Source: Verrucomicrobiota bacterium
GTDB taxonomy: Bacteria; Verrucomicrobiota; Verrucomicrobiia; Limisphaerales; J093
NCBI GenBank assembly: GCA_016871715.1
Contig: VHCO01000053.1
Coordinates: forward strand, 1 to 35,600
Reading direction: 5' to 3'
DNA: 35,600 nucleotides
Below the pieces are notes generated by a model, which had not been told where the DNA came from, searched no databases, and saw only the letters and a list, made by a program, of their open reading frames with translations. Within the stretch, counting starts at the first letter, position 1, and each line of letters opens with the position of its first letter. Made by a program: the position numbers and the translations under genes. This document shows positions 7,629 to 16,850 of this stretch, piece after piece.

Positions 7629-7841
7629 CGGGCGTTCCTGAGGCGAAACCAGGATCTGGAATTCGCGCTGGGTGACGATTCCATGGGCCGCGTTTCCCTG
7701 CGCCAGGCGCCGATTGCAGTCCTGATCGATCATAGCAACCCGGCCAGGGGTGATTCGAAACCGCCGCGCGACCTCCTGGCGGGAAACTCCCCGCTCACGC
7801 ATCTCGACGATCTGTGCGTTACGCTGACGAGTGGTCGTCAT
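7626..7841 (-). CDS. small helix-turn-helix protein
   Basis: 71 aa, starting MTTTRQRNAQIVEMRERGVS. Residues of about 8-40 form a clear helix-turn-helix of the sigma-70 region 4/Trp-repressor-like type: QIVEMRERGVSRQEVARRFR then ITPGRVAMIDQD. The rest (VTQREFQILVSPQERP) is not recognised. Its ATG (7841-7839) interlocks with the start of the plus-strand gene (7840), so its promoter would have to lie within the first part of that gene. It could be a small regulator or the N-terminal DNA-binding part of a decayed larger protein. Confidence 0.5.
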   Translation of the reverse strand: MTTTRQRNAQIVEMRERGVSRQEVARRFRITPGRVAMIDQDCNRRLAQGNAAHGIVTQREFQILVSPQERP

Positions 7842-9156
7842 GGTGCAAAAACACCTGCACAGCGTGCCGAGTGCTTGCGGTGAGCAGGTTCGCTACTTGC
7901 GCGCCGTGGGCGAGACCGCCCCTGCCGAGCATCGTGCTGGGGAGTTGGCGGAAAGAAGGCGGTGGCTGCGGAGGAACCTCTGGGAGCAATGCAACCTGAC
8001 TGTGCAGTCGCTGCTCGAAAGCGCCCCCATGTCGCAAGACGCCCGTGAGGCTTGGCTGGACGACATGATCGCTGGCCTCCGCCAAGACCGCGAGCGTGAT
8101 GCCGATCGGTGGCTGCGCGAAGCCGTCCAGTTAAGACGCGGTGCCGTGGGCTTGGAAGAACTGGCCCGTCAAGATAGTCCGTGGCGACCCCAGGCCTGGC
8201 TCGACTGGCTCGAGGCGATTGCCGGCCAGCAAGACCCTGCACGCCTATTGCGGGCCGCCAAGGAAGCCTTGGAAAACATCCCGGAAGGGCTGGAGCCGCG
8301 CGCTCGGGCGGCAGATCGCTTGGCCCAAGCGGCCCTAGCTCTCGATGACAGCGAGTCTATCCTCACAGCGCGTTGGGAGGCGTTCCGCGCCGAACCGTTT
8401 CCCCGCCGCCTCCTCGACTTGCGCGACGCTGCTGGTGGTCAGGCGCGACAAGTCGAATGGATGCGGCAAGCGGCGACCCGTTCCTGCGATCAAGCCGGCG
8501 GGCTGCTTCCCGGGCCGTTGGTGGACGGCGGTGGTAGCGGCGAGGAGGTCTTGTTCCTCGAGGACGGTGACTGCTTCACCAGCGGCCCGACCGCGGGGAC
8601 CGAGGCTCTCGCCCAGTTCTTGGCGGGCGATTGGCGGAAGCCGTTCAAAACGGCCCGCGAGGACACTTCCGCAGACTGGATGGGCGCGAGCACTCCCCGG
8701 ACGTTCATCCTGCCGGTGATCGTGGCTTGGCTCGCTGGATGGCCTAAGCGCACTGCGCCCGTCAACGTTGCCGCTCTTCTGGATGCCGCGTTGGCGTTGT
8801 TCGATCTGCCCGACGAGCCTGGACCAAGCATCGCGCAAAGTGTTCGGTCGGCGCTGGAGGAGGTCGTGCCCGCTTGGAAGGAACCAGCCAGGGACGGTAA
8901 CCCTGCGGTCGTGAATGCCTGCGTTCGACTCGCTCGGGCAGGAGTCAAGGCGATGTTGGAGGTCAATTACCACAGCTGCGTGGAACATTCGGCTGTGCTG
9001 GCGGGCGCCGTGGCCGAGATGCTTCAGGTGCAGCAGTTGGACGCCACCGCGTTCCAGTTTCTAAATCGCCCGACGGCAAAGTACCGGAAGCACCCTGACT
9101 TTGCCAAGGAACTGACCGCCCGGCGCCGTCAAATGCAGAGAGACCCGCCAGGGTAG
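7840..9156 (+). CDS. helical-repeat protein, possible C-terminal part of SWIM-family protein
   Basis: About 438 aa from ATG 7840 (a GTG at 7831 is also in frame; ATG 8029 is a more conservative start). The protein is helical and repeat-like: WRPQAWLDWLEAIAG, RAADRLAQAALALDDSES, LTARWEAFRAEPFPRRLLDL, ending in KYRKHPDFAKELTARR. From memory this resembles the C-terminal region of bacterial SWIM zinc-finger proteins, but the zinc-binding CxC...CxH segment expected upstream is absent. That suggests an N-terminally truncated gene whose first 50-60 residues are fortuitous. The start overlaps that of the divergent HTH gene, again pointing to a junction here. Function unknown. Confidence 0.5.
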   Translation: MVQKHLHSVPSACGEQVRYLRAVGETAPAEHRAGELAERRRWLRRNLWEQCNLTVQSLLESAPMSQDAREAWLDDMIAGLRQDRERDADRWLREAVQLRRGAVGLEELARQDSPWRPQAWLDWLEAIAGQQDPARLLRAAKEALENIPEGLEPRARAADRLAQAALALDDSESILTARWEAFRAEPFPRRLLDLRDAAGGQARQVEWMRQAATRSCDQAGGLLPGPLVDGGGSGEEVLFLEDGDCFTSGPTAGTEALAQFLAGDWRKPFKTAREDTSADWMGASTPRTFILPVIVAWLAGWPKRTAPVNVAALLDAALALFDLPDEPGPSIAQSVRSALEEVVPAWKEPARDGNPAVVNACVRLARAGVKAMLEVNYHSCVEHSAVLAGAVAEMLQVQQLDATAFQFLNRPTAKYRKHPDFAKELTARRRQMQRDPPG

Positions 9157-9232
9157 TGCGGCTCGAGGGGCAGCGGCATCGTGGACCGGTTGCACGGTGG
9201 CCTCGCCCGGTCGCCACACCAGGCGCAGGGGG

Positions 9233-9854
9233 CTAGGTATCGAGAGCGGCGCGGGTGCGCTGGACCAAGGCATTGTCGGGATCGCCCGAGCCGCGCAGGT
9301 AGAAGACGCTGGCGGCGAGGAACCGGTTCCGCAGCGACGGCGCCAGGGCATGGTAGTCCTCGAACACGGCCGAGCTGTACTTGTAGTCGTGCGAGTTGGT
9401 GCCCTTGAGGAAGATCAACCGGCGAGCGGCTTCGGCGAACGGCTGCGGGTCAGGGTGCGCCTCGACCCAGAAGATGGGCAGCCACCGGTCCGTGTCTGGC
9501 GAGGCCAGGCTCGCCAGGTGCGCCGAGTTTACCACCAGGACCGCGTGGAACTTGAAGCCGACCGGGCGGGGCTGGATGTTGCGCACGCCGGCCAGCAACA
9601 GCGCGGCCAACAGCTCACGATAGGTCAGGCCCCGGCGGATCCGCTCCGCCACGCCCTCGAGCACCCGCTCGCGCGGGGTCACTTCGAGCCAACGCACCAG
9701 CGGCTCGATCTCCGGGTGCAGGCGCACCGTCCGGGCCTCGAGCGGGGCTTCCGCGGCGGAAACGGGCCGTAGTCGACTGAGAAAGCCCAAGGTCGCCCAG
9801 GCCGGCCAGGGCGCCACTGCCCCCCGCCACACGAAGGAACGTTCTGTGTCGCAT
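9233..9854 (-). pseudogene. Tat-signal protein gene, frameshifted and internally deleted
   Basis: From ATG 9854 the minus strand reads a Tat-like signal, MRHRTFLRVAGGSGALAGLG, then loses the frame. Skipping one base near 9785 restores DLGFLSRLRPVSAAEA, followed by a good coding frame (LHPEIEPLVRWLEVTPRERV, GVRNIQPRPVGFKFHA, HLASLASPDTDRWLPIFW). After that the protein jumps to PDPQPFAEAARRLIFLKGTN and SSAVFEDYHALAPSLRNRFL before the stop at 9233. In the planctomycete/verrucomicrobial family I recall, these blocks are separated by some 250 residues, so an internal deletion is likely. The family has no known function. The remaining frame is 199 aa from an internal ATG at 9832. The frameshift alone could be a sequencing error. 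Confidence 0.6.
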
Positions 9855-9906
9855 ATTAATTCAGCGCGTAAGCGTACCTTACGCCGAGCCGGAACGCCAG
9901 CGGCGA

Positions 9907-10125
9907 TTCAGTCGGGCTGCATACAGGTTAGGTGGCTGCGCGGTGGGCAACGGCGCTTCGCCCCGACGATACCCTGCATAGGAGAAATCGGACAGGCGGC
10001 TTTGGGGTGTCCAGTGTTCGCCGGCCCGGCCCCAGAAGGGCGGAGCGTTGCGCCGGGGCGGCCGTGGCGCCGGCCAAGGCCAAGGCGACCAGGAGGCAGG
10101 ATTGCAGGAGAAGTCTCGTTCCGGG
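9907..10125 (-). pseudogene. N-terminal fragment of a pectin-lyase-type secreted protein
   Basis: The minus strand encodes a signal-peptide-like stretch (LLLQSCLLVALALAGATAAP, about 10118-10060) and then, after one extra base in a GGG run at 10038-10040, the frame FWGRAGEHWTPQSRLSDFSY followed by AGYRRGEAPLPTAQPP. This matches the N-terminus I associate with verrucomicrobial pectate-lyase/right-handed beta-helix proteins (SRLPDFSFAGY..GE.P.P). No good start codon is seen, and the beta-helix domain that should follow is missing: sequence similarity stops near 9907, close to the neighbouring broken gene. It is a decayed fragment. Family assignment is from memory. Confidence 0.55.
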
Positions 10126-10184
10126 TCTTCCGGTTCGAAGCGGATGATTGCGTTGTATGGGAATCTACTCGTGGGCCACTGTGA

Positions 10185-10285
10185 TGGCCTACAACTCGGC
10201 GGTAGGGCGCGCAGTCCTCTGCGCGCCGTAACCCACTGTGGACACAGGAAGCCGCGGCGCGCAGAGGACTGCGCGCCCTCCGATT
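10185..10285. repeat. large palindromic repeat with perfect 25-bp arms
   Basis: Positions 10204-10228 and 10255-10279 are exact inverted copies (core GCGCAGTCCTCTGCGC on the left arm) separated by a 26-nt loop. The left flank (GATGGCCTACAACTCGGCGG) is similar to the flank of a related element at 29744-29880, so the repeated unit is larger than the palindrome. Translated, such elements give arginine/alanine-rich pseudo-peptides (RAVLCAPRLPV), so they are easily mistaken for genes. REP/BIME-like function or a mobile origin is possible. Confidence 0.75.
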
Positions 10286-10480
10286 TGTCGTCTATCCCGA
10301 CCTCTCATCGGTAATGGTGGCTTGGGCGCATTGTCGGGCCATTCATTTGGCGTCGTTGCCGTTGCGGGTGGGGTGTGGGCTTTGCCCAATCCGAACGCTT
10401 AGGCGAGGCATTCGAGCTCTGCCATCGCGCTCGAACCGCTCCTGCTTGCCCAGGTTGCATGGGCCGAGTATAACCCCCCG

Positions 10481-11731
10481 GTGAATCCTCGCCGCGGAGT
10501 TGGAGCGTCCATAGGTGTTGGGTGCCCGGTTTGGCTACGGTTGTTGTTGGTCTGGGGCTTGGGTGTCGGTTCTCTGACCGGCTGCGCCCGCTATCGCTTG
10601 TATTGGGGCGACGTGCATGGACACACGGCCAACTCCGACGGGAAGGGCACCGTCGCCGAGTATCTGCGCCATGCGCGTGAAGAGGCGAACCTCGATTTTG
10701 CGATCGTCAGCGACCATGATTTTGGCAATGGCCCACCCTGGCGGATGCCGGCCGCGGTCTGGGAGCAGACCCAGGCCACCGTCGAGGCCCTGACGGAGGA
10801 CGGTCGGTTCGTCGCGATTGCCGGGTACGAATGGACCTCGCAGCCGAAATACTGGACGGAGTATGCCGGGGAGACACTGTCCGAAGGGCTCCTGGCTGGG
10901 TCACCGCGCTACTACAACCACAAGAATGTTTATTTCCCGAACCGTGTTCCGTATCTGTTTAGTGCGAAGGATCCGTTGTACCAGAGCCCGGACCAACTCG
11001 CCGCTGCGGTGCGACGGGTCGGCGGGCTGATTCATAACAACCACCCGGACCACACGAGTGACGGACGCGATCAGTGGGCTTACAGGGTGTCGCAGTGCGA
11101 TGTGATCGCCAACACCGAGGTCATGCCGGATGTCGTGTGGTATGAAGGGAAACGCTACGAGACCCAGGTCGAGTCGGTGATCCGGGACTACCTGAACCAG
11201 GGCGGTCGAACCGGTCTGGTGGGCGGCAGCGATACGCACGAAGGAAAACCCGCGGCGCGTACCGCCGTGTATGCCCGGCGCCTGACGCGGCCGGCCCTGT
11301 TCGAGGCCCTAAGGGCACGCCGCTGCTACGCGGTGTGGTCTGCGCGCATCGGCTTGGAGTTTCGCATCGACGGCCATCGGATGGGCGAAGCGATTGCGGT
11401 CCGCGGCTCACCGCGCCTGACTATTCGAGTGGCCGGAACGGCTCCGTTGGCGGAGGTGGCGCTTGTGCACGACGGGGCAGTGCTTCACGCCTGGCAGCCC
11501 GAGACGCGCGAGGCGCAGATCGAGTTCACCGACCGATCGTTTAGCGGGGCCAGTTGGTACTACGTGCGGGTGACTCAGCGGGATGCCGACCCGCACGGCA
11601 ACCCGGGTCGCGCGTGGTCGAGCCCGATTTGGGTGCGCGCGACGCCGCCGGCAGCTACCAGTACCCGCGGATCGCTCCGTGAGGAATGGTGGCGTAGTGT
11701 TCTTTCATCAGCCGCTGGTGCTGCCAGGTGA
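10481..11731 (+). CDS. PHP-domain lipoprotein (predicted metallophosphoesterase-like)
   Basis: 416 aa. The N-terminus is a lipoprotein signal: hydrophobic [15 protein letters not shown] with lipobox cysteine C35. The PHP-type metal-binding motifs follow: [14 protein letters not shown] (H46, H48), [27 protein letters not shown] and VGGSDTHEG. Proteins of this group (PHP/DUF3604-like) are predicted periplasmic or membrane-anchored metal-dependent hydrolases; the substrate is unknown. The GTG at 10481 gives a complete signal peptide. The natural domain seems to end at WSSPIWVRA; the last 25 or so residues are translated from sequence antisense to the end of the pseudopilin gene, the two genes overlapping tail to tail by 77 bp. 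Confidence 0.8.
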   Translation: MNPRRGVGASIGVGCPVWLRLLLVWGLGVGSLTGCARYRLYWGDVHGHTANSDGKGTVAEYLRHAREEANLDFAIVSDHDFGNGPPWRMPAAVWEQTQATVEALTEDGRFVAIAGYEWTSQPKYWTEYAGETLSEGLLAGSPRYYNHKNVYFPNRVPYLFSAKDPLYQSPDQLAAAVRRVGGLIHNNHPDHTSDGRDQWAYRVSQCDVIANTEVMPDVVWYEGKRYETQVESVIRDYLNQGGRTGLVGGSDTHEGKPAARTAVYARRLTRPALFEALRARRCYAVWSARIGLEFRIDGHRMGEAIAVRGSPRLTIRVAGTAPLAEVALVHDGAVLHAWQPETREAQIEFTDRSFSGASWYYVRVTQRDADPHGNPGRAWSSPIWVRATPPAATSTRGSLREEWWRSVLSSAAGAAR

Positions 11732-12482
11732 CCGAGCCATCCAACCGGCCGATGTTCCCACCCTGCGACCGGATCGCCTCCGGTTCGGGCAGTTGCCCCA
11801 ACTGGCTGCGCACGGGCCCCGTCGGCCCGTGGGGCGCGGAGGTCACGTTCGGCGTCACCGTGCCTTTCTCGATGACATCGGCGATCATCGGCCACTGGGG
11901 CGAATCGATGTCGCGCCGCGGCGAATCCCACGGGGCCGGCCCGCGGTAGGCCCCCTCGCGATCGCGCGTGTCGAGGTCGGTGTGGTGGCCCCAGAGGAAG
12001 TAGAAGCCGAGCCGGTACCCCACTGAAGGCTCGTAGCGGTACCAATCCTTCTTGTTGGGGCACTGGATGGCGTTGGTGCTCATCGACCCCACCTTCTGGA
12101 GGTAGGTGTAGACGTCCGAGTGGATGAACGAGAAATGCTCGAAGGCATTATCTCGCTGGCCGTCGGGGAACTGGCCGCGGTTTTCGCCCGAGTACATCAG
12201 CATGGTCAAGACGATCTGCCGTTGGTTGTTCTTGCAGACCGAGCGGCGCCCGGACTCTTTGGACTTGCTCAAGGCCGGCAACAACAGCGCAGCGAGAATC
12301 GCAATGATGCTAATCACCACTAACAACTCGATGAGCGTGAACCCGGCCGCCGCCGGCGGCCGTCCCGGCATGCCTCCCACCGAGGGCTGGGCCCTCCGCG
12401 CGCGCCATGCACCCCAACCTCCGCCTCGCCAGTTCATCGGCTCCGACGCTTGGGTGCGCCCTCGAGATTCCACGGCGTTCAT
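11655..12482 (-). CDS. prepilin-type N-terminal cleavage/methylation domain protein
   Basis: About 275 aa. After a basic leader ([10 protein letters not shown]) comes the type IV pilin/pseudopilin signature [18 protein letters not shown], processed by prepilin peptidase between G and F with glutamate at +5. The C-terminal part has a variable region and the [13 protein letters not shown] motif, resembling the H-X9-DG motif of the very large family found in Verrucomicrobiota and Planctomycetota. Members are thought to be secreted or part of type II secretion-like pseudopili; the exact role is unknown. The ATG at 12482 overlaps the TGA of the upstream LamG gene (ATGA), indicating translational coupling, and is favoured over the frame's extension to 12608. 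Confidence 0.85.
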   Translation of the reverse strand: MNAVESRGRTQASEPMNWRGGGWGAWRARRAQPSVGGMPGRPPAAAGFTLIELLVVISIIAILAALLLPALSKSKESGRRSVCKNNQRQIVLTMLMYSGENRGQFPDGQRDNAFEHFSFIHSDVYTYLQKVGSMSTNAIQCPNKKDWYRYEPSVGYRLGFYFLWGHHTDLDTRDREGAYRGPAPWDSPRRDIDSPQWPMIADVIEKGTVTPNVTSAPHGPTGPVRSQLGQLPEPEAIRSQGGNIGRLDGSVTWQHQRLMKEHYATIPHGAIRGYW

Positions 12483-15400
12483 GGGACGAACACGCGGAAG
12501 AACGCCACGGCGCCCGGCGTCAAGGTGTAAGGACTGGTCGCCCCCGGTACGGCCGACCAGGCGGTCCCGAGTGCGGTCGTGGTTTGGAGCGTGCCCGGTC
12601 CCGTCCACGAGAGGGTGAGGGTCGAGTCGAGGTTGCGCACGATCGCGAGCTTGGGCAAGGGGCCGGGGCCGCCGACCAACACGCCCTCGCCGCGTTGCAG
12701 CGCCTCGAGTTCCGCCAGGCTCAGCGCCCGGCTGTACAGGCGCACGTCATCCAACACCACCGTCGCAATGCGCAGTTCGGTGCCTAAGGGGGCGCCGCCG
12801 ACCGTAACCGGGGGCGCGAGGGCCGGGTCCACATTCGTGTTAACCGGATTCGCGATGCCGCCGCTCTTGACCGCATCCAACACCGCGTCCACGTAGTGGT
12901 CCACGTCGCCCACCACGCCTCCCCAATCCGGGAAGACGGCGGCGATGTGGTGCCATTGACCGTCGTTGACCGGCACGGCGCCGAAGTTATTGCCGCCTTG
13001 GTTCTCGGTGCGCAGGGCGCCATTGACCGTGTTCTCGAGTTTGAAGTGCCAGCGTTGGCCGGTGGCGTTGCGGCCCCAACCCATCAAGGCATGCGCGCCG
13101 CTCGGCACCACCCAGTCGGTCTGAATCCACATCGAGAGCGTGCGCGGTTGCGTGCCGCCGATCCCGTAGTAGCTCGCTGAACCTAAGAAATACGAGCCGT
13201 CAAAGTCGACCGCGCCGCCGAACCGCCCGCCGACCCAGAGGATCTCTTTGCCAGCGAAGGTGGGGGTATTGAACACGCGCGCGTTGCGGCCGTAGCCGGA
13301 CAAGTCCCGCGCCACCGGGCCGGCGCCCTCGTCGAACGTCCAGTACAGTTCGAGGCCATACAGCAACGTCGAGCTGCCTGCCTTGAAGCCGGCCGATGCC
13401 AGCGGTTGGACAATGCCGTTGGCGTCCTTGACGTTGGTCGCTTGGACGGTGTAGGTGGTCCCCGCGGTCTGCGGGGCGGTGGTCAGAATGACCCGCTGAC
13501 CGGCCGCAGCCGCGCTCAGGAGGGCCAGCGGCGGCTGGATGGCATAGTTGGCGAGGAGGCCAGCCGAGACCGGATCGAGCGGTTCGCTGAAGATCAACTC
13601 GACCGCGTCCAGCGTGGGCGCCTCCCGCACCGAGGTCAGCTCCGGGGGTTCGCTGTCCACTACGATCCGCACCGGTTGGGCTTGGCCGACGAGGTCGTCG
13701 TTGTCGGTGGCGGCGACGGTCAGGATGTGCACGCCGGCGGGCACATTGGGCCAGACCACCTCGAACGGGGCCGTGGTGTCCACCCCCAACTCGGTCAGGA
13801 CGCCGTTGACCTGAGCCGAAAAGCTGACCTGAGCCACAAAACCGTCCTCGTCGTTCGCCGTGGCGCGGACGGTAATCGATCCGGCGGTGGGATGCACGGA
13901 GCCTTCTGTCGGCGCCGTAATCGCCACCGTGGGCAGCACCGCCGTATGCGCCGCCGGCAAGAACATCAGGTAGTTCAGGTTCACATTGTTGTTCGCCTCG
14001 ACGGCCGTCAGGCGCAGCGTCTGCTGCCCGGTCAGCTTCACCGTTAGGGCCTTCTCGCCCGCCAAATCCGTCAGCGGCACAAAGACGTAGCTCGCCGAGG
14101 CCGGCACCACGAAGGCGCCCAGGAGCACGACCTGCTGGTCCGGTCCGCTGGCCGAAGTCGTGACCCGCTCGAGCCGGACGACCTGCCGCGCGCCCGCGCG
14201 CGCCCGCAAGAGGATGCGGAAGGCTTCTGCCGTCGGGAATTGCCGCGTGTAATTCGCCCAATCGCCGGCGTTGAGCAGGTTCACCTCATAGTCGCTGATG
14301 CCGGCCTGCGTGTGCTTGGCTCGCGGTTGGTCTGTGGATTGGTAGGTGTCGAATTGCTCCTCGCGCACGGGTCCACTGCTCGAATATCGGTAGACCAGGT
14401 CGAAGTTGGCCGTGTCGTCGCTTGCCCCTCTCGAGTCGAACGAGTCGATCCCCGGTTGGCTGATCCGGTCGAAGTAGCAGTTCGGCCCGCCGCCCAGCGT
14501 GTTGCAGAGCACCGGGTCATCGATGAACTTGCCTCCGCCGAAGTTGTAGTCCTCCGCCTCGATCACGAAATTCGCTTGGGAGTAGGTGCTGAAGGACCAT
14601 CGCCGCACCCCGATCAACCCGCCGTTGTCCGTGGCGCGGACCTCGACGGTATAGGTCTGGTTGAGTTCGAGGCCGGCGTAGGCGATGGACACGGAAGCGC
14701 CGCCGCCGGTGAGGTTGGCCTGCGCCGTCACATCCTGGTCATTCACCTTGAGCATCACTCCGCCCGGCTGGACCGCAGCCGCCCCGACCGCCTGCACCTG
14801 GCATTGGAGTCCGCCCGCTGGATCGACAAAGGGGTTGTTCTCGATCCCAGCCGCCGGAACGATCATGGGCGGTGCACCGCTGAGGACGCCTTGCCCCTGG
14901 GCCAGGGCGGCGATTTCCTCCGGGGTAAGCACTCGGTCGTAGACGCGCACGTCATCGATCATCGTAATTGCATACCGAAAACCAGCGTCGAAGGGCGAGC
15001 CCCCCACCGAGACGGCCCGCCCGTTCACCGCGTCTGCCACCGTGTTCACGGGGTTGGTCAACCCCCCGCTCTTGACTGGGTCGAGCACGCCGTCCACGTA
15101 GTGGTTCACATCGCCGATGACCGCGCCGCCCTCGGGAAAGACGCACACGACATGATGCCAGTTGGCATCCGCCACCGGGATGCTGCCGTAGTTGTTGCCA
15201 CCCTGGTTCTCGGTGCGGATGGCGCCGTTGCTGCCCTCGAACTTGAAGTGCCAGCGCTGCTGCGCCACGTTCGGGCCCCACCCCACCAACACCGTCGTCG
15301 TGCTCGGGGCCGTGAAGGTGTTCACCCACAGCGAGATGCTCCGCGGCGCCTTGCCCCCAATGCCAAAGTAGTCCGGCACACTCAGGAAATAGGTGCCATC

Positions 15401-15721
15401 GAAGTCCACCGCCTTGCCGAACCGCCCATCCGTCCACAGCACTTGCTTGTCCGCAAACTGCGGAGCCGCGTGAACGCCGGCCGGACGCAAATTGCCCGAG
15501 GCGTCCCCGGCGCGATCCCCCGTCCCCTCGTCGAAGGTGAGGTACAGAACCAGCCCCTGGTTCAGGTTCACGCCCTGGGCCAGGGCAACCGGCCCCGCAG
15601 CGGTGAGGGCGAGGGCGAGGCCTGCGGCGAGGCCGACCGTGGTCCACCTGGGCCGGGCCAGGCGATCGAGCCAGCGACAGTTCGGGGTTGGGGTTGGGAT
15701 GTTCGTGCTCATAGGATTCAT
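12479..15721 (-). CDS. secreted LamG/CBM6-like multidomain protein
   Basis: 1080 aa from the ATG at 15721 (ATG 15712 also possible). A signal peptide ends near ALAQG (about 49). Domains in order: LamG/concanavalin-like (about 56-275), a CBM6/CBM35-like module (about 384-590, starting [13 protein letters not shown], with [12 protein letters not shown]), a bacterial Ig-like domain (about 597-690, [13 protein letters not shown]), an SbsA-type Ig-like domain (about 693-775, [14 protein letters not shown]), a second LamG domain (about 788-1015), and a C-terminal tail ([27 protein letters not shown]). The LamG domains share long blocks ([33 protein letters not shown]) and stem from an internal duplication. 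Probably a carbohydrate-binding or adhesive extracellular protein. No catalytic domain is visible. It is coupled to the pseudopilin-like gene downstream. Confidence 0.85.
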   Translation of the reverse strand: MNPMSTNIPTPTPNCRWLDRLARPRWTTVGLAAGLALALTAAGPVALAQGVNLNQGLVLYLTFDEGTGDRAGDASGNLRPAGVHAAPQFADKQVLWTDGRFGKAVDFDGTYFLSVPDYFGIGGKAPRSISLWVNTFTAPSTTTVLVGWGPNVAQQRWHFKFEGSNGAIRTENQGGNNYGSIPVADANWHHVVCVFPEGGAVIGDVNHYVDGVLDPVKSGGLTNPVNTVADAVNGRAVSVGGSPFDAGFRYAITMIDDVRVYDRVLTPEEIAALAQGQGVLSGAPPMIVPAAGIENNPFVDPAGGLQCQVQAVGAAAVQPGGVMLKVNDQDVTAQANLTGGGASVSIAYAGLELNQTYTVEVRATDNGGLIGVRRWSFSTYSQANFVIEAEDYNFGGGKFIDDPVLCNTLGGGPNCYFDRISQPGIDSFDSRGASDDTANFDLVYRYSSSGPVREEQFDTYQSTDQPRAKHTQAGISDYEVNLLNAGDWANYTRQFPTAEAFRILLRARAGARQVVRLERVTTSASGPDQQVVLLGAFVVPASASYVFVPLTDLAGEKALTVKLTGQQTLRLTAVEANNNVNLNYLMFLPAAHTAVLPTVAITAPTEGSVHPTAGSITVRATANDEDGFVAQVSFSAQVNGVLTELGVDTTAPFEVVWPNVPAGVHILTVAATDNDDLVGQAQPVRIVVDSEPPELTSVREAPTLDAVELIFSEPLDPVSAGLLANYAIQPPLALLSAAAAGQRVILTTAPQTAGTTYTVQATNVKDANGIVQPLASAGFKAGSSTLLYGLELYWTFDEGAGPVARDLSGYGRNARVFNTPTFAGKEILWVGGRFGGAVDFDGSYFLGSASYYGIGGTQPRTLSMWIQTDWVVPSGAHALMGWGRNATGQRWHFKLENTVNGALRTENQGGNNFGAVPVNDGQWHHIAAVFPDWGGVVGDVDHYVDAVLDAVKSGGIANPVNTNVDPALAPPVTVGGAPLGTELRIATVVLDDVRLYSRALSLAELEALQRGEGVLVGGPGPLPKLAIVRNLDSTLTLSWTGPGTLQTTTALGTAWSAVPGATSPYTLTPGAVAFFRVFVP

Positions 15722-15768
15722 AAACGATAAACGTTCATCAGTATGATGGTCCACGGTGCTCGGTTGGC

Positions 15769-15797
15769 TTGAACCTGATGACAGCGTGCTCAAATTT
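15769..15797 (+). promoter_or_regulatory. weak promoter candidate for prmC
   Basis: TTGAAC (15769-15774), a 17-nt spacer and AAATTT (15792-15797) precede prmC by about 78 bp in the divergent spacer. The -10 match is poor, so this is only a candidate. Confidence 0.2.
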
Positions 15798-15874
15798 TCT
15801 CCCGGAGGCGCCCGCTCGCGTCAAGCCGAATCCCGGCGCACTTTGGACTTTGCACTCGGAACGCGGAGCTTACT

Positions 15875-16741
15875 TTGGGCCGCGTGACAGTGCTTGAGGT
15901 CATTCATAGGAGCACCGAGTTCTTGACCGCTAAAGGCGTCCGCTCGCCGCGGCTGCAGATCGAGCTGCTCTTGGCCCATGTGCTGGAGGTACCGCGACTG
16001 AAATTGTACCTGGATTTCGACCGTGTCCTCAAGGAGCGCGAGTTGGAGACGCTGCGGGAACTGGTGCGGCGGCGCGGCGCCCGCGAACCGCTCCAGCGAA
16101 TCGTCGGTTCGACCAGTTTCTGCGGCCTCGAGTTTACCCTCGATCGGGAGGTGCTGATTCCGCGGCCGGAGAGCGAACTGCTGGCGGAACGGGCATGGAC
16201 TCTCCTCGAGGCGCTGGGCGAGGCGTCGCCGTGCGTGCTCGATTTCGGGACCGGGAGCGGCTGCCTCGGGGTGACCGTAGCCGCGCACTGTCCGCGTGCG
16301 CGGGTCTATGCCTTGGATGTTTCGGCCGCCGCGTTAGCGGTGGCGCGGGAGAACGCTGGGCGCCACGGAGTGTTGAACCAGCTCGAGTTTTGGCAGGGCG
16401 ACGGGTTCGGCGCGGTGCCGGCGGGGATGCGATTTGACGTGGTCCTGTCCAATCCGCCCTATATCCCGACCGCGGAGATCGCCACCCTCGAACCGGAGGT
16501 GCGCGATCACGATCCACACCTGGCTCTGGACGGCGGGCCGGACGGGCTGACGGTCATCCGTCGGTTGGCGGCCGAGGCGCCGCCCTTCTTGCGGCCCCAG
16601 GGCCGGCTCCTGCTCGAGTTCGGGGACGGCCAGGCGACTGCGGTCCAATCGCACTTCGAGGGTGTAGGTTGGCGCATCGAGTCGATCGAGTGCGACTACC
16701 ACGCGAAACCACGGATCCTCGTTGCTTGCCGATTAGGATGA
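15875..16741 (+). CDS. prmC: peptide chain release factor N5-glutamine methyltransferase
   Basis: 288 aa, the usual length for PrmC/HemK. It methylates the glutamine of the GGQ motif of release factors RF1/RF2 using S-adenosylmethionine, in the cytoplasm. The N-terminal helical domain (about 1-85) contains RGAREPLQRIVGSTSFCGL; VLIPRPESELL precedes the Rossmann-type domain with VLDFGTGSGCLG (SAM-binding motif I, about 121-132) and the hallmark NPPYIP (193-198). TTG at 15875 is chosen because GGAG at 15865-15868 lies six bases upstream; GTG at 15884 is the alternative. It is first in a run with murA about 110 bp downstream and diverges from the LamG gene. Confidence 0.93.
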   Translation: MGRVTVLEVIHRSTEFLTAKGVRSPRLQIELLLAHVLEVPRLKLYLDFDRVLKERELETLRELVRRRGAREPLQRIVGSTSFCGLEFTLDREVLIPRPESELLAERAWTLLEALGEASPCVLDFGTGSGCLGVTVAAHCPRARVYALDVSAAALAVARENAGRHGVLNQLEFWQGDGFGAVPAGMRFDVVLSNPPYIPTAEIATLEPEVRDHDPHLALDGGPDGLTVIRRLAAEAPPFLRPQGRLLLEFGDGQATAVQSHFEGVGWRIESIECDYHAKPRILVACRLG

Positions 16742-16850
16742 TGGAACAGTACGAGCTCGTTGAGCTTGAACGAAACCATGAACGGCGAGAGGGGCGAACG
16801 CGCGTCCGGAGCAGCGTGGCGGGTGGGGTAGGCGACCGGCTGAGATTCGC

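Larger units (their letters stand above)
9855..10480. other. gene-poor stretch holding a gene remnant and a palindromic repeat
   Basis: It contains the pectin-lyase-type N-terminal fragment (minus strand, about 9907-10125) and the large palindrome at 10204-10279. The remainder, including 10280-10480 before the PHP gene, shows nothing recognisable. Confidence 0.6.

Noticed and set aside
14240..15730. Plus-strand open frame of 496 codons opposite the LamG gene
   Set aside because: Antisense to a multidomain protein with clear similarity; composition is explained by high GC.
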